A DNA stretch of 64,000 nucleotides, taken from positions 1,674,001 to 1,738,000 of the forward strand of contig OY970347.1 of the NCBI GenBank assembly GCA_963717635.1. The letters run 5' to 3'. Numbering within the stretch: the stretch's first letter is position 1; each line of letters starts with the position of its first letter. Shown here piece after piece: positions 33,940 to 43,229 of the stretch. A program made the translations under genes and the position numbers. The DNA is from JALZKA01 sp963717635 (GTDB taxonomy: Bacteria > Actinomycetota > Thermoleophilia > Solirubrobacterales > 70-9). The notes below the pieces were generated by a model, which saw only the letters and a program-made list of their open reading frames with translations, had not been told where the DNA came from and ran no database searches.

Positions 33940-34947
33940 TCAACTCGACAGCTCGCCTCGGGTAGCGCCCGCGGTCTCGAGCAGATCCGCCGTCCGCTCG
34001 ATCGCGCGCTCGTCCACGGCCCTCGCCGCCAACCGGATCGCGTTCGCGATGCCCTCGGGACCGGAGCTCCCATGTCCAACCACGGCTACCCCCCGAAGGC
34101 CGAGGAGAATCGCCCCGCCGGTGGAATCGGGGTCCAGCTCGCGGCGCAATCCGCCGAAGGCGGGGCGCAACAGCAGGCCGCCCAGCGCGGCGACCGGGTT
34201 CGATCGCGCCGCCGAGCCGACGGCGGCGCCCACGGCCTTCGCGGTGCCCTCGAGCGTTTTCAGCGCCACGTTGCCGGTGAACCCGTCGGTGACGATCACG
34301 TCGGCGGCATCGCCGAGCAGGTCACGGCCCTCGACGTTGCCGGTGAAGTCGATGCCTTCGAGCCGCGCCAGCTCGGCGTGTGCCTCGATCACCACCTGCG
34401 AGCCCTTCTTCGCCTCTTCACCGACGGAGAGCAGCGCGACGCGAGGCGATGCCACGCCGAGCACGGCCTTCGCAAAGGCAGCACCGAGCACACCGAACTG
34501 CACCAGGTCCTGGCTCCGGACTTCGGTGTTCGCCCCGACGTCGAGTAGCACCGTCGGCGGCCCGGAGTGCCCCGGAACCGCCAGCTGAATCGTCAGCGCG
34601 GGGCGCCGGACCCCGCGCAGTCGCTTCAACGCGAACAGGGCCGCGGTCATCGTCGCTCCCGTCGGCCCGGCGCTGACGAGCGCCTGCGAGCGCCCCTCCG
34701 TGACGTCCCGGGCCGCGAGGACAACCGAGGCCTGCTCTCGCGAGCGCACTGCGGCCACCGGCTCGTCGTCGTTCAGGATCTCGTCTTGGGCCTCGACGAC
34801 CTCGATTCCGTCTACCCCGGCAAATGCGGCCGGGTCGCCGAACACCCGCAGGCCGATGCCGTCGGCGTGCGCGGCGCGCAACCCCTCGATCAGAACGCCG
34901 GTCCCGCGCTCGACGCCTTTGCCGTCGACGGCAACGGTAGTCCCCAA
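33940..34947 (-). CDS. plsX: Phosphate acyltransferase PlsX
   Basis: A 335-residue enzyme making acyl-phosphate from acyl-ACP for phospholipid synthesis, peripheral at the membrane. Motifs: SAGPTGATMTAAL, LLDVGANTEVR, GNVEGRDLLGDAADVIVTDGFTGNVALKTLEG and STGGAILLGLRGVAVVGHGSS. Its partner acpP follows directly and rpmF precedes it by three bases, the conserved rpmF-plsX-acpP order. Confidence 0.95.
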   Translation of the reverse strand: MGTTVAVDGKGVERGTGVLIEGLRAAHADGIGLRVFGDPAAFAGVDGIEVVEAQDEILNDDEPVAAVRSREQASVVLAARDVTEGRSQALVSAGPTGATMTAALFALKRLRGVRRPALTIQLAVPGHSGPPTVLLDVGANTEVRSQDLVQFGVLGAAFAKAVLGVASPRVALLSVGEEAKKGSQVVIEAHAELARLEGIDFTGNVEGRDLLGDAADVIVTDGFTGNVALKTLEGTAKAVGAAVGSAARSNPVAALGGLLLRPAFGGLRRELDPDSTGGAILLGLRGVAVVGHGSSGPEGIANAIRLAARAVDERAIERTADLLETAGATRGELSS

Positions 34948-34950
34948 GGC

Positions 34951-35166
34951 CTACTCCGGGGGAGCAGTGGGGGCGCCGGGCTCCTCGGCGACCTCCTGCG
35001 AGATCACCTCGCGCCCGGCGTAGGTGCCGCAGGTCGGGCAGACCCGGTGCGGGAGCCGCGGGCTGTGGCACCGCGGACAGCGGTTCAGGCGCGGCGCGGC
35101 GACCTTGTGCGTGGCGCGGCGCTTGTCACGGCGCGCGCTCGCGGTTCTCTTCTTCGGGACGGCCAT
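34951..35166 (-). CDS. rpmF: Ribosomal protein L32
   Basis: A 71-residue bL32: MAVPKKRTASARRDKRRATH start and a zinc finger CPRCHSPRLPHRVCPTC with two CxxC pairs, so this is the zinc-binding form. The C-terminal ~18 residues are an acidic Pro/Ala extension, reminiscent of the L19 tail in the same genome. DUF177 gene lies 24 bp upstream. Confidence 0.95.
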   Translation of the reverse strand: MAVPKKRTASARRDKRRATHKVAAPRLNRCPRCHSPRLPHRVCPTCGTYAGREVISQEVAEEPGAPTAPPE

Positions 35167-35190
35167 GGCCGATCGGAAGGGTACCGAGTG

Positions 35191-35709
35191 CTAGTCCGAT
35201 AGCTCCCGCAGCTTCGACCAGCGCGGGTCGGGCGCCTTTTCGTGCACGTGGGTCGCCGGGTCGACGTCGTTGAGCGCGACCCCGCATTCCGGGCAGAGGC
35301 CGGCGCAGTCCGGCCGGCAGAGCAGCGATTGCGGCAGCGCGAGCGCGATCGCGTCGTGCGCCCAGGCGCCGATGTCGAGCACGCCCGCATCCACGTAGGG
35401 GCTCGTCAGCTCCTCGTCCTCGGTTGCGGGCTGGTCGATCTCGCGGGCATCGACCGCAACCGGAAAGGCCGCGTCTTCTAGACATCGCATACAGGGGCCG
35501 CCGAGGGCCGCGGTCAACCGCAGCCGCAGCGCGTACCCGGCCGCGGTGCGCGAGATGTCGAGGCGGGTCGGGACCGAGCCCGGCGCGAACGCGTAGTCCT
35601 CCCCGCCCAGGTGGAAGCCCTCGGGCACCAGATCGACCTCGACGCGGCTCGCCTCGCCCGGCTTCAGCGCGAGCGTGGTGAGATCGATCGTGTTGAATGG
35701 CGCGGGCAT
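35191..35709 (-). CDS. DUF177/YceD family protein
   Basis: A 172-residue protein of the YceD family, usually encoded beside rpmF and linked to 23S rRNA accumulation. It has the family cysteines MRCLED, LLCRPDCAGLCPECG, probably zinc-binding. ATG 35709 lies 18 bp from the divergent methyltransferase start, so the two promoters must overlap. Confidence 0.9.
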   Translation of the reverse strand: MPAPFNTIDLTTLALKPGEASRVEVDLVPEGFHLGGEDYAFAPGSVPTRLDISRTAAGYALRLRLTAALGGPCMRCLEDAAFPVAVDAREIDQPATEDEELTSPYVDAGVLDIGAWAHDAIALALPQSLLCRPDCAGLCPECGVALNDVDPATHVHEKAPDPRWSKLRELSD

Positions 35710-35727
35710 GGAAAGGCAAATCTAGAG

Positions 35728-36279
35728 ATGGCGGCTCAGTTCCACTGGGATCCCGACACGTACCTCGAGCTGATCCACTCGGAGGTGCCGCGCTACGACG
35801 AATTGCAGGATCAGGCGATCGCTGCGATCCCGTTCGCCCCGAAGCGGGTGCTGGAGCTGGGCTTCGGCACCGCGGAGACCACCGAGCGCGTCTGGGAGCG
35901 CTATCCCGAGGCTCGGATCACCGGCCTCGACTCGAGCCCGGAGATGGTGTTCAAGGCGCGCGAGCTGGGCTGGGAGGAGATGCGCCTGGGCCGGATCGAG
36001 GACCCGCTTCCCGACGGTCCGTGGGACCTTGTCATCGCGGTGCTGTCGGTTCACCACCTCGACGCCGACGGCAAGCGCGACCTGTTCCGCCGCGTACGCG
36101 ACCACTCGCGATCGCTGGTGATCGGCGACGTGGTCGAGGTGGCGCCCGAGCGCCGCGTCACCCCGCTCGACCCGGACCATGACTTCCCCTCGCCCGCGGC
36201 GGACCAGGCCGAGTGGTCTGGCGGCGAGGTCGTCTGGGAGGCCGACGACCTGGCCGTGATCCGGGCGGTCTACGACTGA
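35728..36279 (+). CDS. Class I SAM-dependent methyltransferase
   Basis: A 183-residue methyltransferase. Motif I is VLELGFGTAETTERVW, followed by the acidic residue of ITGLDSSPEM (motif II region) and DLVIAVLSVHHLD (motif IV). ATG 35728 gives a compact family-like start. Its stop overlaps the next ATG (TGATG), coupling it to the enoyl-CoA hydratase homologue. Substrate unknown; small-molecule type by length. Confidence 0.85.
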   Translation: MAAQFHWDPDTYLELIHSEVPRYDELQDQAIAAIPFAPKRVLELGFGTAETTERVWERYPEARITGLDSSPEMVFKARELGWEEMRLGRIEDPLPDGPWDLVIAVLSVHHLDADGKRDLFRRVRDHSRSLVIGDVVEVAPERRVTPLDPDHDFPSPAADQAEWSGGEVVWEADDLAVIRAVYD

Positions 36280-37085
36280 TGCCGAAAGTCATCTACGAGA
36301 AGCGCGACCGGATCGCGTACGTGACGATCAACCGGCCGGAGGCTCGCAACGCCATCGATCCCGACGTCCACGCGCTGATGATCGAGACCTGGGAGGACTT
36401 CGAGGCCGACGACGCGGTCGACGTCGCGATCCTGACCGGGGCCGGCGAGGCGTTTAGCTCCGGCGCCGACCTGAAGACCTACATTCCGCCGAAGATCGAG
36501 AGCGCGACCCCGGCCGACATCCGCGAGATCGTGGAGCTCGGCTTGAACGGCTTCACGCGCGGCATGCATCGGATCCCGAAGCCGATCATCGCCGCTGTCA
36601 ACGGCTGGGCGCTCGCGGGCGGCCTTGAGACGGCGCTGGCATGCGACATCCGACTCGCGTCGGACCGGGCGATGTTCGGCTCGTTCGAAGCGCGGCGCGG
36701 TTACCACCACGGCGATGGCGGCCTGGTCCGCCTCGTCAACACCTGCGGCGTCGGCGTCGCGATGCAGATGCTGCTGACCGCCGAGCCGATCGACGCCGAG
36801 CAGGCGCTGCGCTGCAACCTCGTCGCCAAGGTCGTGTCCCACGACGACCTGATGGCCGAGGCCGAGACGGTGGCGCGACAGATCCTGCGCAACTCGCAGC
36901 GCGCGGTGCGCTCGGCGAAGCAGACGATCCTCGACGTGATCGGCCAGCCGCTCGACTTCCAGCTGCGCACCGAGGCATGGAACGCCTACACCTCGTTCGA
37001 CCGCGAGGAGACGCTGGGCCTGCTGGAACGGTTTTACGAGAAGTCCGACGCCGGGCGCGCCGGCGAGCACGAGACGGAGCTCTAG
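36279..37085 (+). CDS. Enoyl-CoA hydratase/isomerase family protein
   Basis: A 268-residue crotonase-fold enzyme. CoA-binding and oxyanion motifs are present: AFSSGADLKTY and NGWALAGGLETALACDIRLAS. The first catalytic Glu (FGSFEARRG) is kept, but the second position, Glu in AMEM of true hydratases, is Gln (AMQML), so an isomerase, dehalogenase or other crotonase reaction is possible. The start ATG 36279 overlaps the methyltransferase stop. It converges with the DivIVA-like gene. Confidence 0.88.
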   Translation: MPKVIYEKRDRIAYVTINRPEARNAIDPDVHALMIETWEDFEADDAVDVAILTGAGEAFSSGADLKTYIPPKIESATPADIREIVELGLNGFTRGMHRIPKPIIAAVNGWALAGGLETALACDIRLASDRAMFGSFEARRGYHHGDGGLVRLVNTCGVGVAMQMLLTAEPIDAEQALRCNLVAKVVSHDDLMAEAETVARQILRNSQRAVRSAKQTILDVIGQPLDFQLRTEAWNAYTSFDREETLGLLERFYEKSDAGRAGEHETEL

Positions 37086-37088
37086 GAG

Positions 37089-37556
37089 CTACTCGACCTC
37101 GAGGGGCTCGTCGTCGCGGCCGGCGAGCCGGTCGCGGCCGCGCTGCACGGCGGCGAGGAACTTCTGGAGGTTGACCTCGAGGGTCGAAAGGATCTCGTCG
37201 GCGTAGTCCTCGGCGCCGAGGCGGATCTGGCGCTCGGTCTCCCGCGCGTCTTCGATGATCTCCTCGGCGGCGCGCTCGGCCTGCTTGTAGACCTCCTCAT
37301 CGGAGATCAGGCGGGCCTGCTGGTCGCGGGCCTCCTTGACGACGCGCTCGGCCTCGCGCTTGGCCTCCGCCAGCATCTCCTGGCGCTCCTTGACGATCCA
37401 GCGCGCCTGCTTGATCTCCTCGGGGATCGTGGCGCGCATCTGATCGAGGAGGTCGTAGATCTCCTCACGATCAACGCGAACCTGATCCGTGAGCGGCACC
37501 GGCCGCGCGTTGTGGATCAGGTCGTCGAGCTTGTCGATGAGTACGAGGACGTCCAT
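37089..37556 (-). CDS. SepIVA-like DivIVA-domain coiled-coil protein
   Basis: A 155-residue soluble protein, mostly coiled coil. It starts MDVLVLIDKLDDLIHNAR, then a helix rich in Glu, Arg and Ala typical of the DivIVA/SepIVA and ATPase-stalk-like group. In mycobacteria SepIVA is encoded near DUF177 and rnc and helps septum formation; the location here, between coaD and DUF177/rpmF, fits. Start ATG 37556 is chosen by family resemblance; the upstream open frame is not coding. Confidence 0.78.
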   Translation of the reverse strand: MDVLVLIDKLDDLIHNARPVPLTDQVRVDREEIYDLLDQMRATIPEEIKQARWIVKERQEMLAEAKREAERVVKEARDQQARLISDEEVYKQAERAAEEIIEDARETERQIRLGAEDYADEILSTLEVNLQKFLAAVQRGRDRLAGRDDEPLEVE

Positions 37557-37662
37557 TTGCGGGGGAAAGCTTATTCGGCCGGGCGGGTCCCGGCTGTGAC
37601 GAATGTCATTTCGGCGTCCGCCTGCAAGCTCCTGCCCACGCTCGTACCTGGAACCGATGAAT

Positions 37663-38172
37663 TCAGCGCTGCACACGCTCGGCGAGGGCCGCCGCAACCT
37701 CGCCCGGAACGAGGTCGGTCACGTCGCCGCCGAACGTGGCCATCTCCTTGACCCCCGTCGAGCGGATGAAGCTGTACTCGGCCGAGGCGAAGATGTAGAC
37801 CGACTCGATATCGGGGGCAGCCCTGCGATTGAGCTGGTTCATCTCGAACTCGTACTCGAAGTCCGAGATCGCGCGCAGCCCCTTGACGATTGCGGTGGCG
37901 CCGCACTCGCGCGCGAAATCGACCAACAGGTTCGAGAAGACCCTGACCTCGACGTTCCCGATCCCGTTGCCGGCGAGCGCCCGCTCGATGAAGCCCTGGC
38001 GCTCGTCGGGGGTGAACAGCGTCGTCTGCTTGCGGATCGACTGGCCGACGACGCCGACGATCACGCGGTCGAAGACGCGAGAAGATCGCGTGAGGATGTC
38101 CAGGTGGCCGTTCGTCACCGGGTCATAGGTGCCCGGGCAAACTGCTACGCGCTCTCGGTTGGCCTCGGTCAC
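37663..38172 (-). CDS. coaD: Phosphopantetheine adenylyltransferase
   Basis: A 169-residue nucleotidyltransferase for the penultimate step of CoA synthesis. Motifs: GTYDPVTNGHLDI with the HxGH-like N-G-H, QSIRKQTTLF, VKGLRAISDFEYEFEMNQLN and the ATP-loop SFIRSTGVKE. The GTG start overlaps the rsmD stop. Standard length. Confidence 0.95.
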   Translation of the reverse strand: MTEANRERVAVCPGTYDPVTNGHLDILTRSSRVFDRVIVGVVGQSIRKQTTLFTPDERQGFIERALAGNGIGNVEVRVFSNLLVDFARECGATAIVKGLRAISDFEYEFEMNQLNRRAAPDIESVYIFASAEYSFIRSTGVKEMATFGGDVTDLVPGEVAAALAERVQR

Positions 38173-38687
38173 GGGCGGTAAATCCTCAGCAACGCCTCGC
38201 CGTAGCGGCGCTCGCGCCACGGCTCGAGCGCGAGGTCGAGCGGGTCGCGAGCGGAGCTCTCGGCGGCGATGCGACCGCCGGGGCGCAGGCGTGGGAACAG
38301 CAGGTGGTCGAGGTCGGGGCCAAGGCGGGCGGCGAGTGTATACGGCGGATCGCAGAGGATCAGGTCGTATTGAGCCTCGTCCTCGCGCAGGAACCGGAGC
38401 GCGTCGGCGCCGATCACGGCAGCCCGATCACCGATGCCCAGGGCTTCCACGTTCGCCCGTGCCGGCTCCGGCCGGGAGTCGACCAGCGTCGCCCTGGCCG
38501 CGCCGCGAGAGACGGCCTCGATCCCAAGCGCGCCGGTGCCCGCGTAGAGGTCCAGCGCTTCCAGCCCGGCCACGTCGCCGAGGATCGAGAACAGCGCCTC
38601 GCGCGCGCGATCCGAGGTCGGGCGAACGTCGTCACCGGGGGGAGCGATCAGGCGTTGCCCCTTGAGCTCTCCGGCGACCACCCTCAT
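38169..38687 (-). CDS. rsmD: 16S rRNA (guanine966-N2)-methyltransferase
   Basis: A 172-residue rRNA methyltransferase. It starts MRVVAGELKGQRL, with PTSDRAREALFSIL, motif I ALDLYAGTGALGIEA and catalytic DPPY in LILCDPPYTL. It overlaps recG by one base (TGATG) and coaD by four, forming a tight recG-rsmD-coaD set. Confidence 0.95.
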   Translation of the reverse strand: MRVVAGELKGQRLIAPPGDDVRPTSDRAREALFSILGDVAGLEALDLYAGTGALGIEAVSRGAARATLVDSRPEPARANVEALGIGDRAAVIGADALRFLREDEAQYDLILCDPPYTLAARLGPDLDHLLFPRLRPGGRIAAESSARDPLDLALEPWRERRYGEALLRIYRP

Positions 38688-40876
38688 CAGGCGGCGATCC
38701 CCTCCTCGCGCTCGTCACCGAACCGCGAGCGCGCGGCGTCGAGCAGCGGCCCGAGCGCCGGCTCATCAAGCGAGGGATGCTCCTTGAGCAGGTCCAGCGT
38801 CTCGCGCCGGGCCTCGACCAGGAGCGAGGCGTCGTCGGGCAGATCGGCGACACGAAAGCGTGGCAGGCCGCTCTGGCGCGTGCCGAGGATCTCTCCCTCA
38901 CCGCGCAGCGTCAGATCGACCTCGGCCAGCTTGAAGCCGTCGCCCTCGGTCGCGATCGCGTCGAGCCGGCGCCGGGCGGTCTCCGAGGCCGGGTCGCCGA
39001 ACAGGATGCAGAACGAGGGGTGCTCGCCCCTCCCCACCCGCCCGCGCAGCTGATGCAACTGCGAGAGCCCGTATCGCTCCGCTCCCTCGACGACCATCAC
39101 GGACGCGTTAGGTACATCGATTCCAACCTCGATCACGCTCGTCGCCACGAGGGCGTCCGCGGCTCCCGAGGCAAAGCGCTCCATCGCCCTCGCCTTGTCG
39201 CGTGCCGGCATCTGCCCGTGCAGCAGCTCGACCTCGAAGTCGCGCAGCTCGCCGCCGGCGAGGCGCTTCGCCTCCTCGGCAGCGGCCTTCGCCTCGAGCT
39301 TCTCGGACCCCTCGACCAGCGGACAGACGAAGAAGGCCTGCCGGCCCTCGCGCAGGCGGTCCCGCACGAACTCGTAGGCGCCCGCCCGCTTCTCCTCGCC
39401 CACCGACCAGGTCTTCACCGGCTGGCGTCCCGCGGGAAGCTCGCGCAGGATGGTCGCGTCGAGGTCGCCGTAGGCGGTGAGCGACAGCGTGCGCGGGATC
39501 GGCGTGGCGGTCATGTGGAGGACGTGCGGCGCCGCGCGGCCAGAGCCGTCGGCCAGGGACGGGCCCTTGGCGTCGAGGGCGGCGCGCTGGCGAACGCCGA
39601 ACCGGTGTTGCTCGTCGACGACGCAGACCGCCAGCCGGGCGAACTCGACGTCGGGCTCGATCAGGGCGTGCGTGCCGACGATCAGCGCCAGCTCGCCCGA
39701 GGCCAACCGCCCCAGCGCCTCGCGGCGCCCGGCCGCCTTGGTCGATCCGGTCAGCAGCGTGAACGGGATCGTCGAGCCCGCGAGCAGTTTGTCGAGCGTC
39801 TGGGCGTGCTGCTCGGCGAGGGTCTCGGTCGGGGCCATCAGCGCCGCCTGGTGTCCGCTCTCGACGGCGCGCAGCATCGCGTAGAGGGCGACGGCCGTCT
39901 TGCCGCTGCCAACCTCGCCCATCAGCAGGCGCTGCATCGGGCTGCCCGAGGTGAGGTCCGCGTCGATCTCCTCGCAGGCGCGCCGCTGGCCCTCGGTCAG
40001 CGTGAACGGCAGCGAGTCGATCCATTCCCGGGTGATCGCCTCCGGCGCCCCCAGCGCGACTCCCGGCCGCGAGTCCAGCCGGCCACGGCGCCGTGCCGCG
40101 AGCGCCACCTGGTGCAGGAACAGCTCCTCGAACGCGAGCCGCTCGCGGGCGCTCGCCGCCGCCCCGGCGTCGTCCGGAAAGTGGATCGCAAACAATGCCG
40201 CAGCCACGTCCCCGAGGCGACGCCGCGCTCGAAGCTCCGCCGGCAGCGGCTCGACCGCGTCGCGCGCACGCTCGCCAGCCTGCCAGACCCACTCGCGCAC
40301 CCGGTCGGCGCTGAGGCCGTCGGTCACCGAGTGGACCGGCACTAGCCCGACCGTGTGGAGCCCCTCGCCGGCGAGCGTGTCGCCGTGGATCAACTCATGC
40401 GCCGAGACTCGAAATCCGGAGCGGTCGAGCTTGCCGGAGAGCAGGACCCGGGTCCCAGGGCGAAGCCGCTCCACGAGCCACGCCTGGTTGAACCAAACCG
40501 CCTTGGTCGCCCCCGAGCCGTCGGCGACGTTGGCCTCCACGATGCGCAGGTTGCGCCGCCGGGTGGGCCGAACGCGGGCCGTGCGGACCTCGGCCAGGAT
40601 CGTCGCCTCCTCCCCGAGCCGAAGCTCACCGATCTCGAGCACGTTCGACCGGTCGCGGTAGCCGTGCGGAACGTGCCAAAGCAGATCGCCAACCGTCTCG
40701 ATCCCGATCCGCCCGGCGTGAGCCGCGAGCTTCGGGCCGGCTCCCCTCAGCGCCTGGAGCGGAGCTTCGAGCCGGCTTGGCCTTGGTGCTGTGCGCAGCG
40801 GTACGGCGCCCAGGTCCTCGCGAAGCTGCGCCTGGCCGGAGCCGAGCGCTCGCGGCGGAGCCTCGGTGGCGGTCAC
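38687..40876 (-). CDS. recG: ATP-dependent DNA helicase RecG
   Basis: A 729-residue helicase that remodels stalled forks and branched DNA. An N-terminal wedge/OB domain (about 30-210) precedes superfamily 2 motifs: GEVGSGKTAVAL (I), DEQHRFG (II), MTATPIPRTL (III), ATSVIEVGIDVPNA (V) and QLRGRVGRG (VI). GTG 40876 overlaps the fakA stop. Normal length. Confidence 0.96.
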   Translation of the reverse strand: MTATEAPPRALGSGQAQLREDLGAVPLRTAPRPSRLEAPLQALRGAGPKLAAHAGRIGIETVGDLLWHVPHGYRDRSNVLEIGELRLGEEATILAEVRTARVRPTRRRNLRIVEANVADGSGATKAVWFNQAWLVERLRPGTRVLLSGKLDRSGFRVSAHELIHGDTLAGEGLHTVGLVPVHSVTDGLSADRVREWVWQAGERARDAVEPLPAELRARRRLGDVAAALFAIHFPDDAGAAASARERLAFEELFLHQVALAARRRGRLDSRPGVALGAPEAITREWIDSLPFTLTEGQRRACEEIDADLTSGSPMQRLLMGEVGSGKTAVALYAMLRAVESGHQAALMAPTETLAEQHAQTLDKLLAGSTIPFTLLTGSTKAAGRREALGRLASGELALIVGTHALIEPDVEFARLAVCVVDEQHRFGVRQRAALDAKGPSLADGSGRAAPHVLHMTATPIPRTLSLTAYGDLDATILRELPAGRQPVKTWSVGEEKRAGAYEFVRDRLREGRQAFFVCPLVEGSEKLEAKAAAEEAKRLAGGELRDFEVELLHGQMPARDKARAMERFASGAADALVATSVIEVGIDVPNASVMVVEGAERYGLSQLHQLRGRVGRGEHPSFCILFGDPASETARRRLDAIATEGDGFKLAEVDLTLRGEGEILGTRQSGLPRFRVADLPDDASLLVEARRETLDLLKEHPSLDEPALGPLLDAARSRFGDEREEGIAA

Positions 40877-42498
40877 TGCGCCGCGATCAGCCAGTGCCAG
40901 TTCGGCTGACCGCCGCGGTGGAGCTCGACCTCAACGTCCTCGGGAAGCCCGAGGTCGAGGTCGTCGAGCGCGATCGGTGGCGCCGCCCCCTCGATGATCG
41001 TCACGATCTCGGCGCCCTCGGCCAAACGCCGCACGGTCTGCGAGAGCGTCTGCGCCGGGTCACCCCAGGCGATGACCTCTTCATCCTCGAAGCCGACGGC
41101 CTCTCCGACCGCGAACCGGCCCTCGACGTCGTCCTTCGCGGCCGGGGCGACGCCGCCCGCGCGGATCGAGGTGAGCACCTCGGAAAGACGCTTCGCGTTG
41201 TCGGCAGCGCCGGCGTCGCGATCGAGCTCGACCAGTGCAGCCAGGGCGCCCTGCTGGGTGACGGAGGCCACCACCACAGCCTCTTTCGAACTGAGCTTTG
41301 CCGCCTCTTCGGCTGCGAGATGTACGTTCCTCGAATTGGGCAGCACCACGATCTCGGCCGTCGGCACGGCGTCGATCACGCTGAGGATGTCGTTGGTCGA
41401 CGGGTTGAGTGTCGGCCCGCCGTCGACCACCGCGGCGCCCAGCTCCTCGAACAGAAGCTGTAACCCGTCCCCGCTCGCCACCGCGACCGCGGCCGTGCGG
41501 CCCCCGAGCCGTGCGGCGCGCTCCGCGACCTGCTCGTGCATGTCGGCGATGTCCTCGTTGGAGATCGTCCCAACCGTGTCGAAAAGCGCTTTAGCCGCGT
41601 CCGGATCGTCGGTGTGGACATGGATCCTCAGGGTCGCCTCGTCGCCGACGACCAGGACCGAGTCACCGAGATTCTCCAGCAGCGGTTCGAATCCCCTGCG
41701 GTCCAGGTCCTCGCCGATCACTGCGAAGTTCGTGCAGTAGCGATAGCGCGAGTCGGCGTGGTGGACGCCGACCGCCCGCGCCGGCGCGTAGTGCGGGATC
41801 TCGGGGAGCTGGACCTCCTCGCCGGCCAGACCGGCAATCGCGCCGCGCACGATCACCGCCAGCCCAAGCGCGCCCGCATCGACGACGCCGGCGTCGGCCA
41901 GCACGTCCAGCTGCTCGGGCGTGTGGCTGACGGCGTCGCCGGCCGCAGCCAGCGCCGTCGCGAGCATCTCCCCCAAGAGAGCGTTCTGCTCGTCGTCGCT
42001 GGCATCCGGGCGCAGCCGGTGCTGCTCCCAGTGGGCCAGCCGCTGCGAGACGGCGGTCGCCATCTCGCGTGCGACCGTGAGCATCGTGCCCTCCACCGGG
42101 TTCCGCAGCGACGCGTAGGCGGCGCGCTCGGCGTTCGAGAGCGCGGCCGCGACCAGGATCGGGTCGATCAGCCGGCCCCGAGGGCTCGCGAGCTCCTCGG
42201 CCGCCCCCCGGACGATCTGGCTGAGGATCACTCCGGAGTTCCCGCGGGCCCCCATCATCGCAGCGCGGGCCACGGTGCGAACGATCTCGGGCCGCTTCGG
42301 GTCGCCATCGTCCGCCTCCGCCTCGAGGCGTTCGAGCTCGGAGAGCACGGCCCGCATCGTCAGCGCCATGTTGTCGCCGGTGTCGCCGTCGGCAACCGGG
42401 AACACGTTCAGGTCGTTGATCTCCTCGCGCCGCTCCTCGAGATGTGCGAGCGCGACCGACATCACCCGCCGGAAGCGTTGGATGGAAGGGTCGGCCAT
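40873..42498 (-). CDS. fakA: DhaL-domain kinase FakA-like (fatty acid kinase)
   Basis: A 541-residue protein beginning with a DhaL nucleotide-binding domain: NDLNVFPVADGDTGDNM, ARGNSGVILSQI and GDAVSH. The middle and C-terminal domains match FakA (formerly YloV/DAK2), which with FakB phosphorylates exogenous fatty acids for phospholipid synthesis. No fakB is in the window. Its place upstream of recG and downstream of rpmB is the usual order in Gram-positives. Confidence 0.9.
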   Translation of the reverse strand: MADPSIQRFRRVMSVALAHLEERREEINDLNVFPVADGDTGDNMALTMRAVLSELERLEAEADDGDPKRPEIVRTVARAAMMGARGNSGVILSQIVRGAAEELASPRGRLIDPILVAAALSNAERAAYASLRNPVEGTMLTVAREMATAVSQRLAHWEQHRLRPDASDDEQNALLGEMLATALAAAGDAVSHTPEQLDVLADAGVVDAGALGLAVIVRGAIAGLAGEEVQLPEIPHYAPARAVGVHHADSRYRYCTNFAVIGEDLDRRGFEPLLENLGDSVLVVGDEATLRIHVHTDDPDAAKALFDTVGTISNEDIADMHEQVAERAARLGGRTAAVAVASGDGLQLLFEELGAAVVDGGPTLNPSTNDILSVIDAVPTAEIVVLPNSRNVHLAAEEAAKLSSKEAVVVASVTQQGALAALVELDRDAGAADNAKRLSEVLTSIRAGGVAPAAKDDVEGRFAVGEAVGFEDEEVIAWGDPAQTLSQTVRRLAEGAEIVTIIEGAAPPIALDDLDLGLPEDVEVELHRGGQPNWHWLIAAQ

Positions 42499-42528
42499 AC
42501 GCGGCCGGAATCTACTCGTGGCGCCGCG

Positions 42529-42720
42529 CTACGCGTGCTTGGTTACCGCGCCGGCCTTCAGGCAGCGGGTGCAGACGTAGACGCGCAGCGGGCGGCCGTC
42601 CTCCGAGATCCGGACCTTCTGGAGGTTCGGGTCGAAGCGACGCCGGGTGGCGATCATCGAGTGGCTCCGCGAGTTTCCGAACGCGGGCTTCTTGCCGCAG
42701 CTGTGACAGACCTTGGCCAT
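42529..42720 (-). CDS. rpmB: Ribosomal protein L28
   Basis: A 63-residue bL28: MAKVCHSCGKKPAFGNSRSHS with the zinc pair CHSC and a second pair VCTRC; ends in a basic patch. Usual partner upstream of the fakA homologue. A 35-bp gap separates it from ribH. Confidence 0.94.
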   Translation of the reverse strand: MAKVCHSCGKKPAFGNSRSHSMIATRRRFDPNLQKVRISEDGRPLRVYVCTRCLKAGAVTKHA

Positions 42721-42755
42721 CGCGACCGAGGATGGTAGCGGGCGTCAGACCCTGA

Positions 42756-43229
42756 TCAGACCAGCTGGTTGAGCACCAGAGCGGAGCGCATCACGGCCGC
42801 GGCGGCGTGGCGGCCCTGGTCGCGCTTCGAGCCGTCCGCCCGCGCCTCGGCCTGCTCGCGGGTGTCGCAGGTGATCACGCCGAAACTGCAGGGGACGCCC
42901 GTCACGAGCTGCGCGTCCTGGATCCCGCGCGCTGCCTCGCCGCAGACGAAGTCGTAGTGGCTGGTCTCGCCCCGGATCACGACCCCGAGGCATGCGACGC
43001 CTGCGAACCGCCCGGACTCGGCGCACGCCTTCGCCGCGAACGGCAGCTCGAACGCGCCCGGAACCTCGAACGTCTGGACCGAGGCCGGGCTGACCCCGGC
43101 CTCGGAGAAGCCCTCAATCGCGCCGTTGACGAGCCGTCCGGCGAGGTCCTCGTAGAAGGTCGCGACGCAGATCGCCCATTCGCCCCGGCCGAGGAACTCG
43201 CGCTGATCGTCGCCGTATGGCTCAGGCAT
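42756..43229 (-). CDS. ribH: 6,7-dimethyl-8-ribityllumazine synthase
   Basis: A 157-residue lumazine synthase, combining the ribBA product with 5-amino-ribitylaminouracil. Motifs: FEVPGAFELP, VIRGETSHYDFV with the proton-donor His, and GVITCDTREQAEAR. ATG 43229 overlaps the ribBA stop by eight bases. Last gene of the riboflavin operon. Confidence 0.95.
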   Translation of the reverse strand: MPEPYGDDQREFLGRGEWAICVATFYEDLAGRLVNGAIEGFSEAGVSPASVQTFEVPGAFELPFAAKACAESGRFAGVACLGVVIRGETSHYDFVCGEAARGIQDAQLVTGVPCSFGVITCDTREQAEARADGSKRDQGRHAAAAVMRSALVLNQLV